Source: an uncultured Hungatella sp. (GTDB taxonomy: Bacteria > Bacillota > Clostridia > Lachnospirales > Lachnospiraceae). From it: DNA of 40,058 nucleotides. Position 1 is the stretch's first letter, and each line of letters starts with the position of its first letter. Below are positions 6,509-14,173 of the stretch, one piece after another. The notes under the pieces were generated by a model. It ran no database searches. It was not told the DNA's origin and saw only the letters and a program-made list of their open reading frames with translations. The stretch lies in contig CAJTUV010000032.1 of assembly GCA_910579515.1 (NCBI GenBank), positions 1 through 40,058 on the forward strand, in the 5' to 3' direction. A program made the position numbers and the translations under genes.

Positions 6509-7135
6509 TTATGCGGTTACGCCGCGGCTTGCATAGTAATCGTCGAAAAGTTTGGTAACAGCGGAGTGAGTCTCGCCGGAAATGGAAGGAAGCTCTCCAC
6601 CCCAAGCAGCGCCTGCCTGCTCAAAGCCTTTTTCTACAGCGGCCTGCATCTTCTTCATAGTGTCAACATCGTCTCCTGCTAAAGCCTGTGCAAAATCAAA
6701 GATTCTCTGGGAGGTCTGCTTTACGCCCCAGAAACCGTCTTCAGAGATGGCCTGCTGAGCTTCAGACTTTGTCTTCTCATCTACAGTAAAGTTTCCGTTT
6801 GCAATCATCTTCCAGAAATCGTCTCCCTGTGCCTGGGAAGCGGTAATACCCTGTTTCTGGAACATCTGTGTCATCATATTGGTAAAACGGGACATCTGAT
6901 TGTTTAAATCGTCCTTTAAGCTCTTTACCAGTGCAGCGCGATCAGATGCGCTCATCTTAGTAATATCTGTATCTTTGCTAAGTTCGACGCGGTCGGTATC
7001 AGGTTTTGCTGCTGCGCCTGTAGTCTCTTGTTTTGAAGCCGCCCCTGTCTTATCAGCAGCGGTTGTTGACTGAGCCTGCTGTACAGCTTGGTTGTACTGT
7101 CTGCTGGCTACATCATAATTCATATTTACCTGCAT
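6509..7135 (-). CDS. Orphan Ala/Gln-rich protein with short FlgM-like motif, possible sigma-D regulon member
   Basis: I do not recognise a named family. The 208-residue product has no signal peptide or membrane helix. Residues 1-45 are Ala/Gln/Thr-rich and probably disordered. Residues about 48-80 read DRVELSKDTDI, then SASDRAALVKSLKDDLNNQ. This recalls the D-[KR]-[IV]-E-[IL]-S motif and the following LK helix of the anti-sigma factor FlgM, but the protein is twice FlgM's length. The rest (FTNMMTQMFQKQG, then a helical domain with FWKMIANGNF and DGFWGVKQTSQRIFDFA) is unassigned. The ATG at 7133-7135 has a perfect AAGGAGGAT site. The promoter at 7196-7222 matches the sigma-D consensus closely. 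The gene is transcribed alone, divergently from rpsF. Confidence 0.75.
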   Translation of the reverse strand: MQVNMNYDVASRQYNQAVQQAQSTTAADKTGAASKQETTGAAAKPDTDRVELSKDTDITKMSASDRAALVKSLKDDLNNQMSRFTNMMTQMFQKQGITASQAQGDDFWKMIANGNFTVDEKTKSEAQQAISEDGFWGVKQTSQRIFDFAQALAGDDVDTMKKMQAAVEKGFEQAGAAWGGELPSISGETHSAVTKLFDDYYASRGVTA

Positions 7136-7195
7136 ATTAAGATCCTCCTTAATTATAGATAGAAAATATTGTATTGGAAATTTTATCTATCTATT

Positions 7196-7222
7196 ATATC
7201 GGCATAAAAGACGAATCTCTTA
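7196..7222 (-). promoter_or_regulatory. Sigma-D/sigma-28-like promoter for the 6509-7135 gene
   Basis: On the minus strand, TAAG (complement of 7219-7222), exactly 15 bases, then GCCGATAT (complement of 7196-7203), which equals the Bacillus sigma-D -10 consensus. Only the last -35 base differs from TAAA. An overlapping TATAAT exists, but the hexamer 17 bases upstream is AAGAGA, so a sigma-A reading is weak. The site is about 60 bases from the ATG. Confidence 0.65.
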
Positions 7223-7244
7223 AATAATAAAAGGGAAAATTTAC

Positions 7245-7273
7245 TTGATTTTCAAGGAAATTTCTGCTACAAT
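7245..7273 (+). promoter_or_regulatory. Sigma-A promoter of the rpsF-ssb-rpsR operon
   Basis: TTGATT (7245-7250), a 17-base spacer and TACAAT (7268-7273), with TG in the extended -10 position. It leaves a leader of about 70 bases before rpsF. Confidence 0.8.
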
Positions 7274-7279
7274 AAATCC

Positions 7280-7348
7280 CTGTGACATATCAATCCTTGT
7301 TCCCGAAACTGAAAGCGGGAGCCAGAGACCATAAGGAGGTAAGAAACT
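7280..7348 (+). promoter_or_regulatory. rpsF leader with hairpin, candidate S6:S18 autoregulatory element
   Basis: The leader contains the hairpin TCCCG (7301-7305) / CGGGA (7316-7320) with a 10-base A-rich loop, just before the AAGGAGG site. In many bacteria an rpsF leader with a CCG-bearing stem-loop binds the S6:S18 complex for feedback control. The position and the CCG fit, but I cannot verify the full consensus by eye. Confidence 0.4.
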
Positions 7349-7636
7349 ATGAACAAATATGAGTTAGCTGTTGTTCTTAGCGTAAAACTCGAAGATGAGG
7401 AGAGAGCCGCAGCCATTGAGAAGGTAACAGGATATATTACCCGTTTTGGCGGCACAGTGACAAACATTGACGAATGGGGTAAGAAGAGACTTGCTTACGA
7501 GATTCAGAAAATGAAAGAGGCTTACTACTACTTCATCCAGTTCGAGGCTGATTCCAACTGTCCAAACGAATTAGAGTCCCATATTCGGATTATGGAGCCA
7601 GTGATCAGATATTTATGCATAAGACAGGATGCGTAA
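7349..7636 (+). CDS. rpsF: 30S ribosomal protein S6
   Basis: A 95-residue protein matching S6, a component of the 30S platform that pairs with S18. It starts MNKYELAVVLSVKLEDEERA, continues with ITRFGGTVTNIDEWGKKRLAYEI and ends with EPVIRYLCIRQD, all hallmark S6 segments. The length is normal for Firmicutes. The ATG at 7349 follows AAGGAGG. It is first in the rpsF-ssb-rpsR operon, an arrangement conserved across bacteria, with 22 bases to ssb. Regulation is probably through the promoter at 7245-7273 and the leader hairpin. Confidence 0.97.
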   Translation: MNKYELAVVLSVKLEDEERAAAIEKVTGYITRFGGTVTNIDEWGKKRLAYEIQKMKEAYYYFIQFEADSNCPNELESHIRIMEPVIRYLCIRQDA

Positions 7637-7658
7637 CAGATAAAGAAAGAGTGATCGT

Positions 7659-8108
7659 ATGAATAAAGTAATCCTAATGGGTAGGTTGACCAGAGATCCG
7701 GAAGTAAGATATTCTCAGGGCGAGCGTTCTATGGCGATTGCAAGGTATACCCTTGCAGTAGACCGCAGAGGCCGCAGAGGTCAGGAGGGAAGCGAACAGA
7801 ACGCAGATTTTATTCCCTGTGTGGCATTTGACAGAGCCGGTGAGTTTGCAGAAAAGTATTTTCGTCAGGGCATGAGAGTACTTATCTCTGGAAGGATTCA
7901 GACGGGAAGCTATACCAATAAGGACGGTCAGAGAGTTTATACAACGGAAGTCATCATAGAGGATCAGGAGTTTGCCGACAGCAAAAATTCTTCTGGCGGC
8001 GACGGCGGTTATCAGCCCATGTCCAGACCGGCTCCTACTAGCGCTATTGGCGATGGATTTATGAATATTCCAGACGGAGTTGACGACGAAGGACTTCCAT
8101 TTAATTAA
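7659..8108 (+). CDS. ssb: Single-stranded DNA-binding protein
   Basis: A 149-residue SSB. The OB-fold occupies about residues 1-110, beginning MNKVILMGRLTRDPEVRYSQ, with DFIPCVAFDRAGEFAEKYF and GRIQTGSYTNKDGQRVYTTEV. A Gly/Ser/Pro-rich linker follows, then an acidic tip DDEGLPFN. This tip is the usual partner-docking peptide, slightly varied from DDDIPF and extended by a final Asn. It coats single-stranded DNA and recruits replication and repair proteins. The ribosome site is weak (AAAGAGTGATC), so translation may depend on coupling with rpsF. It lies between the two ribosomal genes, as in B. subtilis. Confidence 0.97.
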   Translation: MNKVILMGRLTRDPEVRYSQGERSMAIARYTLAVDRRGRRGQEGSEQNADFIPCVAFDRAGEFAEKYFRQGMRVLISGRIQTGSYTNKDGQRVYTTEVIIEDQEFADSKNSSGGDGGYQPMSRPAPTSAIGDGFMNIPDGVDDEGLPFN

Positions 8109-8165
8109 ATGCCGCCGATTTGCGGCGGCAGCAAAAGTTCCGATTATAGAAGGAGGTTGCAGATC

Positions 8166-8435
8166 ATGGCATTCAATAAGAATGATAAGGCGGATGGCGC
8201 GAAAGTCAGAAGAGGCGGCGCGATTCGTAGAAGAAAAAAAGTTTGTGTATTCTGTGGCGAGAAGAATGGCGAGATTGATTACAAAGATACAAATAAATTA
8301 AAAAGATATGTATCTGAGAGAGGAAAAATCCTTCCAAGAAGAATCACAGGCAACTGTGCAAAGCATCAGAGAGCTTTGACAGTCGCGGTTAAGAGAGCAC
8401 GTCATCTGGCACTTATGCCATATACGATGGAATAG
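8166..8435 (+). CDS. rpsR: 30S ribosomal protein S18
   Basis: An 89-residue S18, an rRNA-binding protein that sits with S6 on the 30S platform. The core KVCVFCGEKNGEIDYKDTN is followed by LKRYVSERGKILPRRITGN, then AKHQRALTVAVKRARHLAL, which is essentially the family consensus. The CxxC (VCVFCG) marks a zinc-binding-type S18. I chose the ATG at 8166 because AGGAGGTTG lies just upstream; an open frame from 8109 has no ribosome site. It is the last gene of the operon, followed by a strong terminator at 8441-8485. Confidence 0.97.
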   Translation: MAFNKNDKADGAKVRRGGAIRRRKKVCVFCGEKNGEIDYKDTNKLKRYVSERGKILPRRITGNCAKHQRALTVAVKRARHLALMPYTME

Positions 8436-8440
8436 TAAGG

Positions 8441-8485
8441 AAAACCCCTGTTTTAGCGAAGGCTTTTGCTAAAGCAGGGGTTTTT
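8441..8485 (+). terminator. Strong intrinsic terminator after rpsR
   Basis: AAAACCCCTG and TTTTAGC on the left pair with GCTAAAG and CAGGGGTTTT on the right, ending in TTTTT. It closes the rpsF-ssb-rpsR operon six bases past the rpsR stop codon. Confidence 0.92.
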
Positions 8486-8492
8486 AAAATCA

Positions 8493-8521
8493 TAGACGAA
8501 ACCCTGTTGATGTGGTATAAT
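8493..8521 (+). promoter_or_regulatory. Sigma-A promoter of gdpP-rplI-dnaB
   Basis: TAGACG (8493-8498), a 17-base spacer and TATAAT (8516-8521) preceded by TGG (extended -10). It starts eight bases after the rpsR terminator and lies 46 bases before the gdpP start. Confidence 0.65.
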
Positions 8522-8566
8522 CATACCGCACCACTTAGTGTCCATCCGAAAGGGAGGGAGAAGTTT

Positions 8567-10615
8567 ATGAACGAGAAAACAAAGATTAAAGGGCAGCTGG
8601 GTCTGTATTTGCAATGGCCCTTGTTTTTAGGTATTTTAGTAATATTGACTAATATAGCAGTGGCTGCCTTCAGTGCGGCGGCAGGTCTGACTATGAGTAT
8701 TTTCACGCTGCTGTATTTCGTAACCGCAGTTTTTCTTTATGCATATAAAAGAAAGAAACTTTTGGCGGATTTGATAGAATTTTCCGCAGATTATGCCTGG
8801 GTACAAAAAAGGCTTTTGTCGGATTTAGACCTTCCTTACGCCATGGTAGATGAAACCGGCCGGCTTCTGTGGATGAATGAAAGATTTGCAGAGCTGATTA
8901 AAGAAGAGAAAGGGGGAAACCGGACTTTGCTTACCTTGTTTCCTGACATTACCAAAGAGGAATTGTCAGGGATTGAAGAGAGTGTTAGTCTCCATACTTC
9001 TTTTCGAGAATCCAAGTACCGTATGGATTTAAAACCTGTACTTATGGATTCTAAAGAGCAGGCTTCTGGTATTTTGGAGACAGGAAAGCAGAAAAATTCT
9101 TTAGTTGCAGTGTATCTTTTTGATGAGACTGAGGTATTAAAGTACAGACAGGAAATTGACGATCAAAAGATGGTGGCTGGTCTGATTTACCTTGATAATT
9201 ATGATGAGGCCCTAGAGAGCGTAGAAGAGGTCCGCCGTTCTCTGCTCATGGCATTGATCAACAGAAAGATTAATAAATATATTTCTGGTATGACCGGAGT
9301 TGTTAAAGAGCTGGAAAAAGATAAATACTTTTTTGCTATTAAGCAGCATTATATACCAGAGCTACGGGAGCAGCGCTTTTCTATTCTGGAAGAGGTAAAG
9401 GCGGTAAATATAGGAAATGAGATGTCGGTTACCTTAAGCATCGGTCTTGGAATGGGCGGGGAAACCTATGGACAGAATTATGAGTTCGCCCGTATGGCAA
9501 TCGACATGGCGTTGGGGCGAGGCGGCGATCAGGCGGTAATCAAGAGCGCAGAAAAGATTGAATATTTTGGAGGAAAGTCACAGCAGCAGGAAAAAACCAC
9601 ACGAGTCAAGGCGCGAGTTAAGGCCCATGCGCTGAGAGAATTGATGGAGAGTAAGGACCGTCTGCTGATTATGGGGCATAGATTAAGTGACGTAGATTCC
9701 TTTGGCGCAGCCATAGGCATTTACCGAATTGCAACTGCTTTGAATAAAAAGGCTCATGTGGTGATAAATGAGATCACATCCTCTGTCCGTCCGGTTATGG
9801 AGCGCTTTCTTAATAACCAAGATTATCCAGACGACCTGTTTTTGAATGGCGAGCAGGCGGCAGAACTGGTAGATGCAAATACCATTCTTGTAGTAGTAGA
9901 TGTGAATCGCCCAAGCATTACCGATGCACCTCAGCTTCTTCAAATGGTAAAAACGATTGTGGTATTGGATCATCACAGACAGAGCAGCGAGATTATTGAT
10001 AATGCAGTGCTTTCCTATGTGGAGCCCTACGCTTCTTCTGCATGTGAGATGGTTGCGGAAGTGCTGCAATATATTGCAGACGGAATTCGGGTGAAGCCTC
10101 AGGAGGCAGATGCCATGTATGCCGGAATCGTAATTGACACCAATAACTTTAATAATCAGGCAGGAGTGCGTACTTTTGAGGCTGCAGCGTACTTAAGGCG
10201 GAATGGCGCAGATATTACCAGAGTCAGAAAATTGTTTCGTGATGATATGGTTAACTATAAGGCCAGGGCTCAGGCTGTGAATCAGGCAGAGGTATTTGAG
10301 GAGGCTTTTGCAATAAGTGAGTGTCCGGCTGACGGGATCGAGAATCCTACTATTGTGGCGGCACAGGCGGCCAATGAGCTCTTGGAGATCAAAGGAATAA
10401 AAGCTTCCATTGTTATGTCCCAGTATAATGGAATGATTTATTTAAGCGCCCGTTCTATCGATGAGGTAAATGTTCAGGTCATGATGGAGCGGTTAGGAGG
10501 AGGCGGCCATCGTGCTGTGGCAGGAGCCCAGCTGAAAGAGATGAACATAGAGGAAGCGAAGGAGAAGCTAAAGGAAGTAATTCGGGAAATGATGGAGAAA
10601 GGCGAGGTCAGTTGA
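8567..10615 (+). CDS. gdpP: Cyclic-di-AMP phosphodiesterase GdpP (DHH family)
   Basis: A 682-residue membrane phosphodiesterase that hydrolyses cyclic-di-AMP to pApA. Two membrane helices (about residues 12-55) come first. A degenerate PAS domain (LDLPYAMVDETGRLLWMNE) follows, then a degenerate GGDEF domain. The catalytic DHH-DHHA1 half shows MGHRLSDVDSFGAA, VVDVNRPS, VVLDHHRQS and GGGGHRAVAGAQ. All metal-binding Asp/His positions that I can check are present. The start at 8567 follows AAAGGGAGGGAG. A longer frame from 8507 begins inside the promoter and is rejected. Neighbouring rplI and dnaB follow in the same order in B. subtilis (yybT-rplI-dnaC). Loss of this enzyme raises c-di-AMP and affects osmotic and cell-wall stress responses. 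Confidence 0.95.
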   Translation: MNEKTKIKGQLGLYLQWPLFLGILVILTNIAVAAFSAAAGLTMSIFTLLYFVTAVFLYAYKRKKLLADLIEFSADYAWVQKRLLSDLDLPYAMVDETGRLLWMNERFAELIKEEKGGNRTLLTLFPDITKEELSGIEESVSLHTSFRESKYRMDLKPVLMDSKEQASGILETGKQKNSLVAVYLFDETEVLKYRQEIDDQKMVAGLIYLDNYDEALESVEEVRRSLLMALINRKINKYISGMTGVVKELEKDKYFFAIKQHYIPELREQRFSILEEVKAVNIGNEMSVTLSIGLGMGGETYGQNYEFARMAIDMALGRGGDQAVIKSAEKIEYFGGKSQQQEKTTRVKARVKAHALRELMESKDRLLIMGHRLSDVDSFGAAIGIYRIATALNKKAHVVINEITSSVRPVMERFLNNQDYPDDLFLNGEQAAELVDANTILVVVDVNRPSITDAPQLLQMVKTIVVLDHHRQSSEIIDNAVLSYVEPYASSACEMVAEVLQYIADGIRVKPQEADAMYAGIVIDTNNFNNQAGVRTFEAAAYLRRNGADITRVRKLFRDDMVNYKARAQAVNQAEVFEEAFAISECPADGIENPTIVAAQAANELLEIKGIKASIVMSQYNGMIYLSARSIDEVNVQVMMERLGGGGHRAVAGAQLKEMNIEEAKEKLKEVIREMMEKGEVS

Positions 10616-10646
10616 CCTTCAGGATGAGAACAGGAGGAAACAAATC

Positions 10647-11093
10647 ATGGAAGTTGTATTATTGGAAGATGTAAAATCACTGGGAAAAAAGGGCCAGATC
10701 GTAAAAGTGAACGAAGGGTATGCCCGCAACTTTATTCTGCCACGAAAATTGGGAGTAGAGGCCAATCCTAAGAATCTGAACGATTTAAAGTTAAAGAAGG
10801 CAAATGAGGAAAAGGTGGCAGCGCAGCAGCTGGCGGCTGCAAAAGAACTGGGAGCAAAGCTGGAAAGTGCTTCTGTCACATTGTCTATCAAGGCAGGAGA
10901 GAATGGAAAAGCATTTGGATCTGTTTCTGGTAAGGAGATTGCAAAGGCGATTGAGGAACAGTTAGGATTAGAGATTGATAAAAAGAAACTGGTTCTTTCT
11001 GACCCGCTTAAAACGTTTGGCACTCATGATGTTCCGGTAAAACTCCATAGAGAGGTAACTGCGAAACTGGTGGTGAAGGTAGTAGAAGCATAG
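10647..11093 (+). CDS. rplI: 50S ribosomal protein L9
   Basis: A 148-residue L9, which binds 23S rRNA domain V and projects from the 50S surface. The N-terminal domain carries the signature LLEDVKSLGKKGQIVKVNEG, then YARNFILPRKLGVEAN. A long connecting helix (about 40-75) leads to the C-terminal domain with GENGKAFGSVSGKEIAKAI. The length is typical. The start at 10647 follows CAGGAGGAAAC. It lies 31 bases after gdpP and 28 bases before dnaB with no terminator between them, so the three are probably co-transcribed. Confidence 0.97.
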   Translation: MEVVLLEDVKSLGKKGQIVKVNEGYARNFILPRKLGVEANPKNLNDLKLKKANEEKVAAQQLAAAKELGAKLESASVTLSIKAGENGKAFGSVSGKEIAKAIEEQLGLEIDKKKLVLSDPLKTFGTHDVPVKLHREVTAKLVVKVVEA

Positions 11094-11121
11094 GAAGCGG
11101 TTTTGCAGAAGGGAGAATACC

Positions 11122-12468
11122 ATGGAGGAAGCTCTGATAAAACGGGTGCTCCCTCACAGCATTGAGGGAGAGCAGTCGGTGATTGGATCTATGCTGATGG
11201 ACAGAGAAGCAATTATCACTGCCTCTGAGATTATCTCGGCAGAAGATTTTTACCAGCATCAATATGGCATTATGTTTGAGGCCATGATAGAGCTGTTTAA
11301 CGAGGGAAAACCTGTAGATTTGGTAACTCTTCAGAACCGCCTTAAGGAAAAGGACGTTCCGCCAGAGATATCCAGTTTGGAATTTGTACGCGATATTATT
11401 ACCACAGTTCCAACCTCTGCTAATGTCAAATCCTATGCCAATATTGTCAGGGAAAAAGCGGTTTTAAGAAAGCTTATTAAAACCAATGAAGACATTGCCA
11501 ATACCTGCTATTTAGGAAGAGAATCTCTGGATGTAATTTTAGCGGATACAGAAAAGCGTATTTTTGATTTGCTTCAGAGCCGGGATTCCAGAGAATTTGT
11601 ACCCATCCGTCAGGTAGCGCTGGATGTATTGGAGAAGATTGAAAAAGCTTCTAAGACAAAAGAAACCGTTACAGGCGTGCCCACTGGATTTATAGATTTG
11701 GATTATAAAACCTCTGGTTTCCAGCCCTCTGATTTGATTCTTCTTGCAGCACGTCCATCAATGGGAAAGACGGCGTTTGTGCTGAATGTGGTCGATCATG
11801 TGGCAGTGAAAAAGAGGATCCCCTGTATGGTTTTTAGCCTGGAGATGTCGAAAGAACAGTTGGTAAACAGGATGCTCTCTATGGAGTCCAATGTGGATAC
11901 GCAGAAATTGAGAACAGGCACGCTGACCGATTCCGACTGGGATGCAGTAGTGGAAGGAGTAGGAATCATTGGAAATTCCAGTCTGATTATTGACGACACG
12001 CCGGGAATTTCTATTTCGGAGTTAAGATCTAAATGCCGCAAAATGAAATTGGAACAAGGACTTGGCATGATTATTATTGATTATCTCCAGCTTATGACAG
12101 GAAGCGGAAAAACCAGCGATAACCGTCAGCAGGAGATTTCTGAGATTTCCCGTTCTTTAAAAGCCCTGGCCAGAGAACTGAAAGCCCCAGTAGTGGCTTT
12201 GTCCCAGTTGAGCAGGGCCTGTGAAAGCAGAGCAGATCATCGCCCTATGCTTTCCGATCTGAGAGAATCCGGCGCTATTGAACAGGATGCCGATGTGGTA
12301 ATGTTTTTATATCGAGATGATTATTATAATAAAGATTCAGAGATGAAAGATATTGCAGAGGTTATTATTGCGAAACAGAGAAACGGCCCTATTGGAACCG
12401 TTAATCTGGTGTGGATGCCCCAATACACGAAATTTGCCAATGCAACCAGACAGCCTGAACCAATGTAA
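11122..12468 (+). CDS. dnaB: Replicative DNA helicase DnaB
   Basis: A 448-residue replicative helicase (called DnaC in B. subtilis), the hexameric motor that unwinds DNA at the fork. The N-terminal domain begins PHSIEGEQSVIGSMLMD, the primase-interacting region. The RecA-like domain has Walker A ARPSMGKTAF at about residues 213-222 and Walker B MIIIDYLQLM. It also has LSQLSRACESRADHRPMLSD and the arginine-finger region AKQRNGPIGT. The length and motifs are complete, with no intein. The start at 11122 follows AGAAGGGAG. It is the last gene of the gdpP-rplI-dnaB unit, with a perfect terminator 12 bases beyond the stop. Confidence 0.97.
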   Translation: MEEALIKRVLPHSIEGEQSVIGSMLMDREAIITASEIISAEDFYQHQYGIMFEAMIELFNEGKPVDLVTLQNRLKEKDVPPEISSLEFVRDIITTVPTSANVKSYANIVREKAVLRKLIKTNEDIANTCYLGRESLDVILADTEKRIFDLLQSRDSREFVPIRQVALDVLEKIEKASKTKETVTGVPTGFIDLDYKTSGFQPSDLILLAARPSMGKTAFVLNVVDHVAVKKRIPCMVFSLEMSKEQLVNRMLSMESNVDTQKLRTGTLTDSDWDAVVEGVGIIGNSSLIIDDTPGISISELRSKCRKMKLEQGLGMIIIDYLQLMTGSGKTSDNRQQEISEISRSLKALARELKAPVVALSQLSRACESRADHRPMLSDLRESGAIEQDADVVMFLYRDDYYNKDSEMKDIAEVIIAKQRNGPIGTVNLVWMPQYTKFANATRQPEPM

Positions 12469-12480
12469 AATTAATAATTG

Positions 12481-12527
12481 CTTCTGTATTTGGCCAAAGT
12501 ACTGCTTGCCAAATACAGAAGTTTTTT
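12481..12527 (+). terminator. Intrinsic terminator after dnaB
   Basis: CTTCTGTATTTGGC (12481-12494) pairs perfectly with GCCAAATACAGAAG (12508-12521), followed by TTTTTT. The stem is 14 bp with a 13-base loop. Confidence 0.95.
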
Positions 12528-12609
12528 AATTTTCTGGCATAATATTCATTCTTAACTCATATGATGTTAATAAGGCAGTGAGTACCCAGAGATTAAAGGA
12601 GAGGATAGT

Positions 12610-13368
12610 ATGGCAGAGGTACGTTATCTGATATCAGATGCGGCAAAAAAGGTAGAAGTGGAATCCCATGTTCTTCGATACTGGGAGGACGAACTGGAAT
12701 TACAGATTCCGCGCAATGAAATGGGCCATCGGTATTATACGGATTGTCAAATCCGTTTGTTTCGCCAGATAAAAGATCTAAAAGACAGGGGATACCAGTT
12801 AAAGGCAATTAAAAATGCCTTAAGTAAAATGTCAGGTGTGATGGAAGAGATCATCGTCACCGAAGATTATATGGAGGAAGATATGAAAGCAACGTGGAAG
12901 GAAAGTCAGGTGCGAGAGGGGCATACAAAGGAAAAGACAGCTGCAAAAGAAGATAAAACAGAAAACGCGAAAGAAAGCGAAGAGGCGCAGGAGACTGGGC
13001 TTGAAGCAGTTGGGACGATGCAGCCATTACAGGCAGATGATATCAGCTATGAAAAAATGACTCAGCTTCAAAATATTATGAACCATATTATTGGACAAGC
13101 TATGGAAGTGAATATGGAGAAGGTGAGTCGGGAAATCACACAGGAAGTCAGTGAAACGGTAAGTGAGAATGTGACAGACAGGGTGATGAAAGAAGTTGAG
13201 TATCTGATGCGTGTAAATGATGAGAAAGAAGAGGAGCGATTTAAACAGTTGGATGAGACCATTCGTGCATATCAAAAAAGCGGAAAGGGCAGATCTGAAG
13301 CAGCGGCCACAAAAATGCCGTTTTTTAAGAAAAAAAGGTTTGCAAAAAGTGGAAAGAAACTGTTCTGA
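12610..13368 (+). CDS. MerR family transcriptional regulator with long helical tail
   Basis: A 252-residue protein. Residues 1-75 form a MerR winged helix-turn-helix: YLISDAAKKVEVESHVLRYW, then GHRYYTDCQIRLFRQIKDLK, with the W-E-D and HRYY wing residues. There is no effector domain. Instead a Glu/Lys-rich low-complexity segment (about 95-140) leads to a predicted coiled coil with repeats such as ITQEVSETVSENVTDRV. The end is strongly basic. This architecture resembles clostridial MerR proteins of unknown target. The ATG at 12610 follows AAAGGAGAGG. Upstream there is only a weak extended -10 (TGGCATAAT at about 12535-12543). A terminator follows. Confidence 0.82.
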   Translation: MAEVRYLISDAAKKVEVESHVLRYWEDELELQIPRNEMGHRYYTDCQIRLFRQIKDLKDRGYQLKAIKNALSKMSGVMEEIIVTEDYMEEDMKATWKESQVREGHTKEKTAAKEDKTENAKESEEAQETGLEAVGTMQPLQADDISYEKMTQLQNIMNHIIGQAMEVNMEKVSREITQEVSETVSENVTDRVMKEVEYLMRVNDEKEEERFKQLDETIRAYQKSGKGRSEAAATKMPFFKKKRFAKSGKKLF

Positions 13369-13375
13369 AAACAGG

Positions 13376-13408
13376 AAAGCGTGCGGCTTTCACGGCCTGC
13401 ACGCTTTT
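13376..13408. terminator. Terminator shared by convergent genes, overlapping a coding end
   Basis: AAAGCGTGC (13376-13384) pairs with GCACGCTTT (13399-13407), followed by T then A on the plus strand. It terminates the MerR gene. The right arm lies inside the last codons of the convergent amidotransferase-like gene, whose stop is at 13390-13392. Confidence 0.8.
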
Positions 13409-14103
13409 ATAAATTGGGAAAATAAATTTGCAGCTGCAAAATTATGTTTCCACAAATATTCTGGATGCCACTGAACGCCTATCAAAAAGGGATAGTTTGG
13501 CATTTCTATGGCTTCAATCAGGCCATCAGGTCCTACGCCGCTGACAATACAATGTGGCGCTAACTCTTTCACGGCCTGATGGTGCATACTGTTGACTTGA
13601 ATTGAGGGCTGCTGGCATATGTCTGCCATCTTGGTTTCTGGAGTAATGGCTACCGTGTGAGAGGGTGTCGTATAGTAAAAGGGCTGCTTGTGGGCAATCG
13701 GAAAGTCCTTGGGAAATTGGCTGGGAATATCCTGATAGATCGTTCCTCCAAGACCAATATTTATCAGTTGGATTCCACGGCAGATAGCCAGAATCGGTTT
13801 TTTCTGCTCCATAACCATGGGAAGCAGCATGAGCTCCAGACAGTCGCGTTTTGTCGAGACATTGCCGCAGTGGATATGGGTTTCCTCCCCAAAGCGGGAT
13901 GGGTGGACGTCTGGACCGCCAGTAAATAGAAATCCGTCTAACAAGTCAACAAGGCGCTGTAAGTCTTCCTTTTCGATTTCCAGGGGAAGAACAACTGGAA
14001 TGCCGCCAGCCTCCTTGACAGCGTTCAAATAAGTAGGACGCATCGTAATGTCATCTGTTTCAGAGTCATGGGATGGGGTCAAACCGATCAGGGGTTTATG
14101 CAT
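13390..14103 (-). CDS. Class I glutamine amidotransferase-like gamma-glutamyl hydrolase (peptidase C26)
   Basis: A 237-residue protein related to PuuD-type gamma-glutamyl-GABA hydrolases, which cleave gamma-glutamyl amide bonds. It starts with PLIGLTPSHD. The family signature GGPDVHPSRFGEE is near residues 62-74, the nucleophile Cys108 is in AICRGIQLINIGLGGTIYQD, and His213/Glu215 are in GVQWHPEY. All three members of the catalytic triad are therefore present. It is a stand-alone glutaminase-fold protein with no synthetase partner next to it, so a hydrolase role is more likely than amidotransfer. The true substrate is unknown. The ATG at 14103 follows TAGGAGGC. It lies downstream of ferredoxin on the same strand but beyond that gene's terminator. 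Confidence 0.87.
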   Translation of the reverse strand: MHKPLIGLTPSHDSETDDITMRPTYLNAVKEAGGIPVVLPLEIEKEDLQRLVDLLDGFLFTGGPDVHPSRFGEETHIHCGNVSTKRDCLELMLLPMVMEQKKPILAICRGIQLINIGLGGTIYQDIPSQFPKDFPIAHKQPFYYTTPSHTVAITPETKMADICQQPSIQVNSMHHQAVKELAPHCIVSGVGPDGLIEAIEMPNYPFLIGVQWHPEYLWKHNFAAANLFSQFIKACRP

Positions 14104-14126
14104 AAAAGCCTCCTAATTAAACAATA

Positions 14127-14156
14127 AAGGCCCCTTCCGCTGCAGGAAGAGACCTT
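14127..14156 (-). terminator. Intrinsic terminator of the ferredoxin gene
   Basis: On the minus strand a 12-bp stem (AAGGTCTCTTCC with GGAAGGGGCCTT, two G-U pairs) around TGCAGC, followed by TATTGTTT. It lies 18 bases past the ferredoxin stop. Confidence 0.85.
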
Positions 14157-14173
14157 ATGTATTTGTGGATATA

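Noticed and set aside
8507..8566. 20-residue N-terminal extension of GdpP
   Set aside because: It starts before the TATAAT box at 8516-8521, so it would not be transcribed, while a strong GGGAGGGAG site precedes the ATG at 8567.
9683..10069. Long open frame on the minus strand inside gdpP
   Set aside because: It is antisense to a conserved coding domain, has no ribosome site, and its translation is low-complexity and Cys/His/Tyr-rich as expected for a shadow frame. The same applies to other long antisense frames, for example 17322-17720, 20621-21091 and 27280-27678.
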